DNA of 7,953 nucleotides from Myxococcales bacterium. GTDB taxonomy: Bacteria > Myxococcota_A > Polyangia > Polyangiales > JADJMO01. Made by a program: the position numbers and the translations under genes. The notes beneath the pieces were generated by a model. It was not told the DNA's origin. It worked only from the letters and a program-made list of their open reading frames with translations, and made no database searches. Location of the stretch: contig JAJXTK010000289.1 in assembly GCA_021783935.1 (NCBI GenBank), positions 1 to 7,953 of the forward strand. The letters are read 5' to 3'. Of this stretch, positions 5,050 through 7,953 are shown piece after piece; positions within the stretch are counted from its first letter, which is position 1; every line of letters begins with the position of its first letter.

Positions 5050-7599
5050 TCAATCGACGTAGGCCGTCGCCGTCAGACGGATCGTGAACGGGTAGGCCGG
5101 CGTGAAGTGGATGTCCTCGCACCCCGCGAAGCCTCCGCTCGCGTTGGTGATCACGTTGGTGTTCGGCCCGCACGTCCTCGGCGGCGCGGCGCCGACGGCC
5201 GGCTCGGTCGCGAGGCGGCCGATCGTCGCGAACTGGGCGCTGCGGTAGTTGCCGTTCAAGAGGTTCTCGACGTCGAGCGCCAGATCGAACCACCGGTGCC
5301 GATAGCCGAGGTGCAGGTCGACCTGATTGAAGCCGGGCGCGATGAGCTGCTGGCGGCCCGCCGCGACGTCGGCCGCCGTCAGGTCGTTCGCCGGTCGATC
5401 GCCGATGCCGAAGAAGCGCAGCCCGCCGCGCAGCCCGTTCGGGTGGCGCGCCGAGACGCCCCCCGACCACGTGGTCTTCGGCGCGAGCGCCAAGCCGCCG
5501 CCGTTCGCGCCGTCGCGGCTGAACTGCGAGTGGGTGAGCGTCGCGTCGCCGTCGACCGACAGCCACGGGAGGATCTCGTAGCGCGCTTCGAACTCCACCC
5601 CGTAGCGCAGGGTGGCGCCGCTCGCCTCGGTCGTCCCGTCGTCGCCGTTCCACACGTTCTCGCTCGCGAGCGTCAAGCGCCAGAGCGCCGCGGCGACGTC
5701 GAGCTTCTGGAAGAAGCGCCCGCGCGCGCCGAGCTCCTCGCCGACGGCGCGCGCGAGCGGCGTCACGTTCGCCGGCGGCGCCAAGACCACTCCGCGCGCG
5801 TCGTTCGAATGGAACCCGTGCCCGTAGTTCAGGTAGACGTCGATCGAGGCCTCCGGGCGCGCGAGCGGCGTCAGCACCAGCGTCGCCTTGGGGCTGAGCT
5901 GGCTCGCGCCGGCGACGCCGCTGGTGGGGCCGGTCGCCGCGCCGAGCGCCTCGAGCCGATCGTCGACCGCGAACGAGAAGAAGTCGGCGCGAAGGCCGCC
6001 GATGACGCGCGCCCACGAGGTCAGCGTGAGCTCCTCGCGCGCGTAGGCGCCCAGCGAGGTCTCGTGCACGCCGTCGTCGCGCACCGCCGCGAGATTCTGC
6101 CGCGCCTGGCTGTCGAAGAGCTGGTTCTGGATGTCGTCGTTGCGCACCTCGGCGCCGAGCCGCGTGTCGAACACGACGGATCCGAGCGGGTGCACGACGC
6201 GATAGGAGACCTTGGCCCCTTCGAAGCCCCGACGGTCGACCTGGTGAATCTCGTCGCCGTGGATCGGATCGCGAAGAAAGAGCGTGAAGTCCGAGTAGAG
6301 ATCGAACCGATAGGTGCCCGCGTACAGCAGGGCGTCGAATTGGCTGTTCTCGCTCGGGCGCGACTGCAGGGCGAGGAAGGCCTGATGGCGCGCGCTGTCG
6401 CCCCCTTCGCTCGGATCGATCGAGCCGAACCGATCGAGGGTGCCGTCGGCGACGGCGCGCGCGGGGATCTGCCCCGAGCCGTGCCAGTCGCCCGCGTAGC
6501 TCGCCTCGCCGATCGAGAGCGTGAGCTTGGGCCCGAGGTCGAAGGTGACCTTGTTGAACAGCTTGTACTTGCTCCACCGCATCGGGTTCACGAACGGCCC
6601 GTCCTCGCGCCCGATCTCCGCGGCGAAGAGGGCGCGCACGCCGGAGTCCCAGCGCGGGCTCGCGATCAAGAGCCCGCGGTAGGTCGGCCCGCCGTGGCCC
6701 GGCGAGCCGCCGTACGCCATGCCGACCGACGAGTGATCGAACGAGTCGCGCGTGACGAGGTTCACCGAGCCCGCCGTCGCGAAGTCTCCTTGCTCGGCGA
6801 AGTAGGGGCCCTTGGTGATCTCTACGCGCTCGACGACCTCTGGGATCACGAAGTTGGTGTCGGCGTACCCTTGGCCGTGCGCGTGCGACGGCATGTTGAT
6901 CGGGATGCCGTCGATCGACAGCGCGATGTCGGTGCCGTGGTCGGCGTCGAAGCCGCGCAGGAAGTACTGGTTCGCCTTGCCGCCGCCCGAGTGCTGCACC
7001 GTCACGAGCCCCGGGGTCACCCGCAGGATGTCCTGCACCGAGGCGACCGGGCGCAGCGAGAACTCGCGATCGCGCACGCTCGTCGACGAGGCGGCGCTCG
7101 TCGGGCGTGCGGCGAGGACGATCGTCTGCTGGTCCGGCGCGCTCTGCTCCTCGGGAGGCTTCGGCGGCGCTGCGATGGGGGGCGTCGCGACGGCGGGCGC
7201 CGCCGGCGTGGACGGCAAGCGGAACTCGTAGTCGAAGCGCACCACCGCGCGGATCGGCTCGCCCCCCTCGGTCGCGGGCTCGAAGGTGAACTGCTTGGCC
7301 GCCGCGAGCGCCGCCTCGTCGAGGCCGCGACCCGCCGGCGTCACGACCTTCGCCTCGACCACCTTCCCGTGCTCGTCGACCAGCAGCTCGAGGCCGACGG
7401 TGCCCTCGAGGCGTTCGCCTCCCGCGGCCTCGGGCCACTGCGCTTCGACACGCGACTTCAGCGAGGGGGGCGTCGGCGCGGGCGACGACGAGCTCGCGTC
7501 GTCTGCCGTCGCTTCGGCCTCGCCGTCGGCAGCCCGTGCCTCGCCGGAGAAGAGGCAGAGGGAGAAGGGAGCAGCGAGCAGGGCGTGGTGCAGGCGCAT
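5050..7599 (-). CDS. TonB-dependent outer-membrane receptor with an N-terminal TonB C-terminal-like domain
   Basis: An 849-residue receptor for active uptake across the outer membrane. Order: signal peptide (about 1-23, ending EARA|ADG); TonB C-terminal-like domain (about 46-128, with EGTV at 65-68, LDEAAL at 93-98 and FEP at 106-108, as at the C-terminus of TonB proteins); Pro/Ala linker (about 130-156); TonB box-like QTIVLAAR (158-165); plug (about 181-286, with LRGFDADHGTD, SIDGIPIN, SHAHGQGYAD, VERVEITKGPYFAEQGDFATAGSVNLVT); then a beta-barrel to the end. The only cysteines of the mature protein, C810 and C827, lie in what looks like the last surface loop. The ATG at 7599 gives a good signal peptide; the frame extends to an ATG at 7656 that would place 19 polar residues before it. 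The substrate is not evident; histidines 221, 239 and 241 in the plug are notable. The stop lies 3 bp from the kinase stop (convergent). A TonB-like gene is divergent to it. Confidence 0.92.
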   Translation of the reverse strand: MRLHHALLAAPFSLCLFSGEARAADGEAEATADDASSSSPAPTPPSLKSRVEAQWPEAAGGERLEGTVGLELLVDEHGKVVEAKVVTPAGRGLDEAALAAAKQFTFEPATEGGEPIRAVVRFDYEFRLPSTPAAPAVATPPIAAPPKPPEEQSAPDQQTIVLAARPTSAASSTSVRDREFSLRPVASVQDILRVTPGLVTVQHSGGGKANQYFLRGFDADHGTDIALSIDGIPINMPSHAHGQGYADTNFVIPEVVERVEITKGPYFAEQGDFATAGSVNLVTRDSFDHSSVGMAYGGSPGHGGPTYRGLLIASPRWDSGVRALFAAEIGREDGPFVNPMRWSKYKLFNKVTFDLGPKLTLSIGEASYAGDWHGSGQIPARAVADGTLDRFGSIDPSEGGDSARHQAFLALQSRPSENSQFDALLYAGTYRFDLYSDFTLFLRDPIHGDEIHQVDRRGFEGAKVSYRVVHPLGSVVFDTRLGAEVRNDDIQNQLFDSQARQNLAAVRDDGVHETSLGAYAREELTLTSWARVIGGLRADFFSFAVDDRLEALGAATGPTSGVAGASQLSPKATLVLTPLARPEASIDVYLNYGHGFHSNDARGVVLAPPANVTPLARAVGEELGARGRFFQKLDVAAALWRLTLASENVWNGDDGTTEASGATLRYGVEFEARYEILPWLSVDGDATLTHSQFSRDGANGGGLALAPKTTWSGGVSARHPNGLRGGLRFFGIGDRPANDLTAADVAAGRQQLIAPGFNQVDLHLGYRHRWFDLALDVENLLNGNYRSAQFATIGRLATEPAVGAAPPRTCGPNTNVITNASGGFAGCEDIHFTPAYPFTIRLTATAYVD

Positions 7600-7612
7600 G
7601 GGGCGAGGACCC

Positions 7613-7681
7613 TTCGTGCTACGAATGTAAGTGTTAGTGCCACGAACGGGTAACACGATTAATAGTTAACGTGCTACGAAT
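7613..7681. promoter_or_regulatory. Repeated operator-like boxes (TTCGTRGCAC) in the divergent receptor/TonB control region
   Basis: Three 13-bp boxes read on the plus strand: TTCGTGCTACGAA (7613-7625), TTAGTGCCACGAA (7634-7646) and AACGTGCTACGAA (7668-7680). The minus-strand core TTCGTRGCAC fits all three. The 12-bp string CGTGCTACGAAT occurs exactly at 7615-7626 and 7670-7681. A degenerate fourth copy, GTAACACGAT, lies at 7650-7659. Core starts at 7616, 7637, 7650 and 7671 are spaced 21, 13 and 21 bp, two pairs each about two helical turns apart. Box one is itself palindromic (TTCGT-GCT-ACGAA). Positions 7621-7680 are about 42% GC, far below the surroundings. The placement just upstream of both starts suggests binding sites for a regulator controlling both genes; its identity is unknown. 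Confidence 0.6.
7631..7656. promoter_or_regulatory. Inverted repeat GTGTTA-N14-TAACAC
   Basis: Perfect 6-bp arms at 7631-7636 and 7651-7656 flank 14 bp that contain most of the second operator-like box. From memory, comparative genomics predicted deltaproteobacterial NikR sites as GTGTTAC-N13/14-GTAACAC. Here the right arm GTAACAC matches, the left arm reads GTGTTAG, and the spacing is 2-3 bp shorter when counted the same way. It may be a true metal-responsive operator, a by-product of the overlapping boxes, or chance. Confidence 0.35.
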
Positions 7682-7953
7682 TCCTGACGTCACCTTGATC
7701 TCCCCAGCTCATCGCCTCGCGCGCTCGCTCGCGCTCCTCATGTCGGCCTCGGCGCACCTGGCCGCCGTCGGGGCCGCGGGGCGCTTGCCGCGTCCGTGGC
7801 CCGCGGCGCCTGCGCTCGGTGCGGCGCCCGAGGCGCAGATCGATCTCGACTCGTTGCCCGAGGAGCCCGAGGTCATCGACGCGCCGACGGCGGAGCGCCC
7901 TGCGATCGCGGCGCTCGCCGCTGCGCCCGGCGCGCGATCGAGTCGGTCGGCCG
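7671..7953 (+). CDS. TonB-like energy transducer, N-terminal part, truncated by window edge
   Basis: An open plus-strand frame of 94 codons runs off the right edge. It has a short basic N-terminus (AHRLAR), one hydrophobic helix SLALLMSASAHLAAVGAA, and then a Pro/Ala/Glu-rich segment with PEAQIDLDSLPEEPE. The helix contains S-x3-H (SASAH), matching the Ser16/His20 pair that TonB uses to engage ExbB/ExbD, and a Pro-rich periplasmic spacer is the expected next part. This suggests a transducer coupling the proton-motive force to the divergent receptor. The start is uncertain: GTG 7671 (used here), TTG 7695 and ATG 7740 are in frame, none with a Shine-Dalgarno. ATG 7740 would cut the helix, so an upstream start is preferred; GTG 7671 lies inside the third operator-like box. 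The diagnostic C-terminal domain is outside the window, so another Pro-rich envelope protein is possible. Confidence 0.6.
   Translation, partial: MLRIPDVTLISPAHRLARSLALLMSASAHLAAVGAAGRLPRPWPAAPALGAAPEAQIDLDSLPEEPEVIDAPTAERPAIAALAAAPGARSSRSA

Noticed and set aside
5107..7653. An 848-codon plus-strand frame antisense to the receptor gene, and an 874-codon minus-strand frame at 4814-7438
   Set aside because: Both are low-complexity Arg/Ala/Val-rich shadows of the receptor gene, which itself shows clear domains and motifs.
7600..7694. A cobalamin or other riboswitch upstream of the receptor
   Set aside because: The leader is too short for a cobalamin riboswitch and shows no recognisable conserved box; the repeated boxes fit protein binding better.

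Overview
The window is a very GC-rich stretch from what is most likely a myxobacterium (Myxococcota, perhaps Polyangiales). The clues are a membrane Ser/Thr kinase with the catalytic loop HRDVSPQN, which I recall as typical of that phylum, its fusion to RCC1-type repeats, a lipoprotein peptidase, and a TonB-dependent receptor that carries its own TonB-like domain. The species cannot be named from sequence alone.

Layout, left to right. (1) Positions 1-454, minus strand: N-terminal part of a membrane sensor protein that runs off the left edge. (2) 455-695: non-coding, with a small GC hairpin. (3) 696-2591, minus: a complete exported, probably lipid-anchored, zinc dipeptidyl carboxypeptidase of family M2 (angiotensin-converting-enzyme type) with an intact active site. 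(4) 2592-2679: a compact divergent promoter region. (5) 2680-5046, plus: a 788-residue receptor-type Ser/Thr kinase with a cytoplasmic kinase domain, a linker with tandem repeats, one membrane helix, and an external domain of seven RCC1-like repeats rich in paired cysteines. (6) 5050-7599, minus: an 849-residue TonB-dependent outer-membrane receptor with a TonB C-terminal-like domain between its signal peptide and its own TonB box. It converges on the kinase with only 3 bp between stop codons. (7) About 7600-7694: an AT-rich divergent control region with three near-identical 13-bp boxes, a fourth degenerate one and a 6-bp dyad. (8) 7671 to the right edge, plus: the start of a TonB-like energy transducer.

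How the genes fit together. The receptor and the divergent TonB-like gene look like one uptake module: the transducer would energise import through the receptor, and both could be controlled by a protein bound to the shared boxes. The substrate is unknown; a dyad resembling predicted deltaproteobacterial NikR sites makes a transition metal such as nickel worth testing, but this is weak. The kinase and peptidase share a divergent promoter region, so external signal sensing and peptide breakdown may be co-controlled. No RNA genes, CRISPR arrays, insertion sequences or phage genes were seen.
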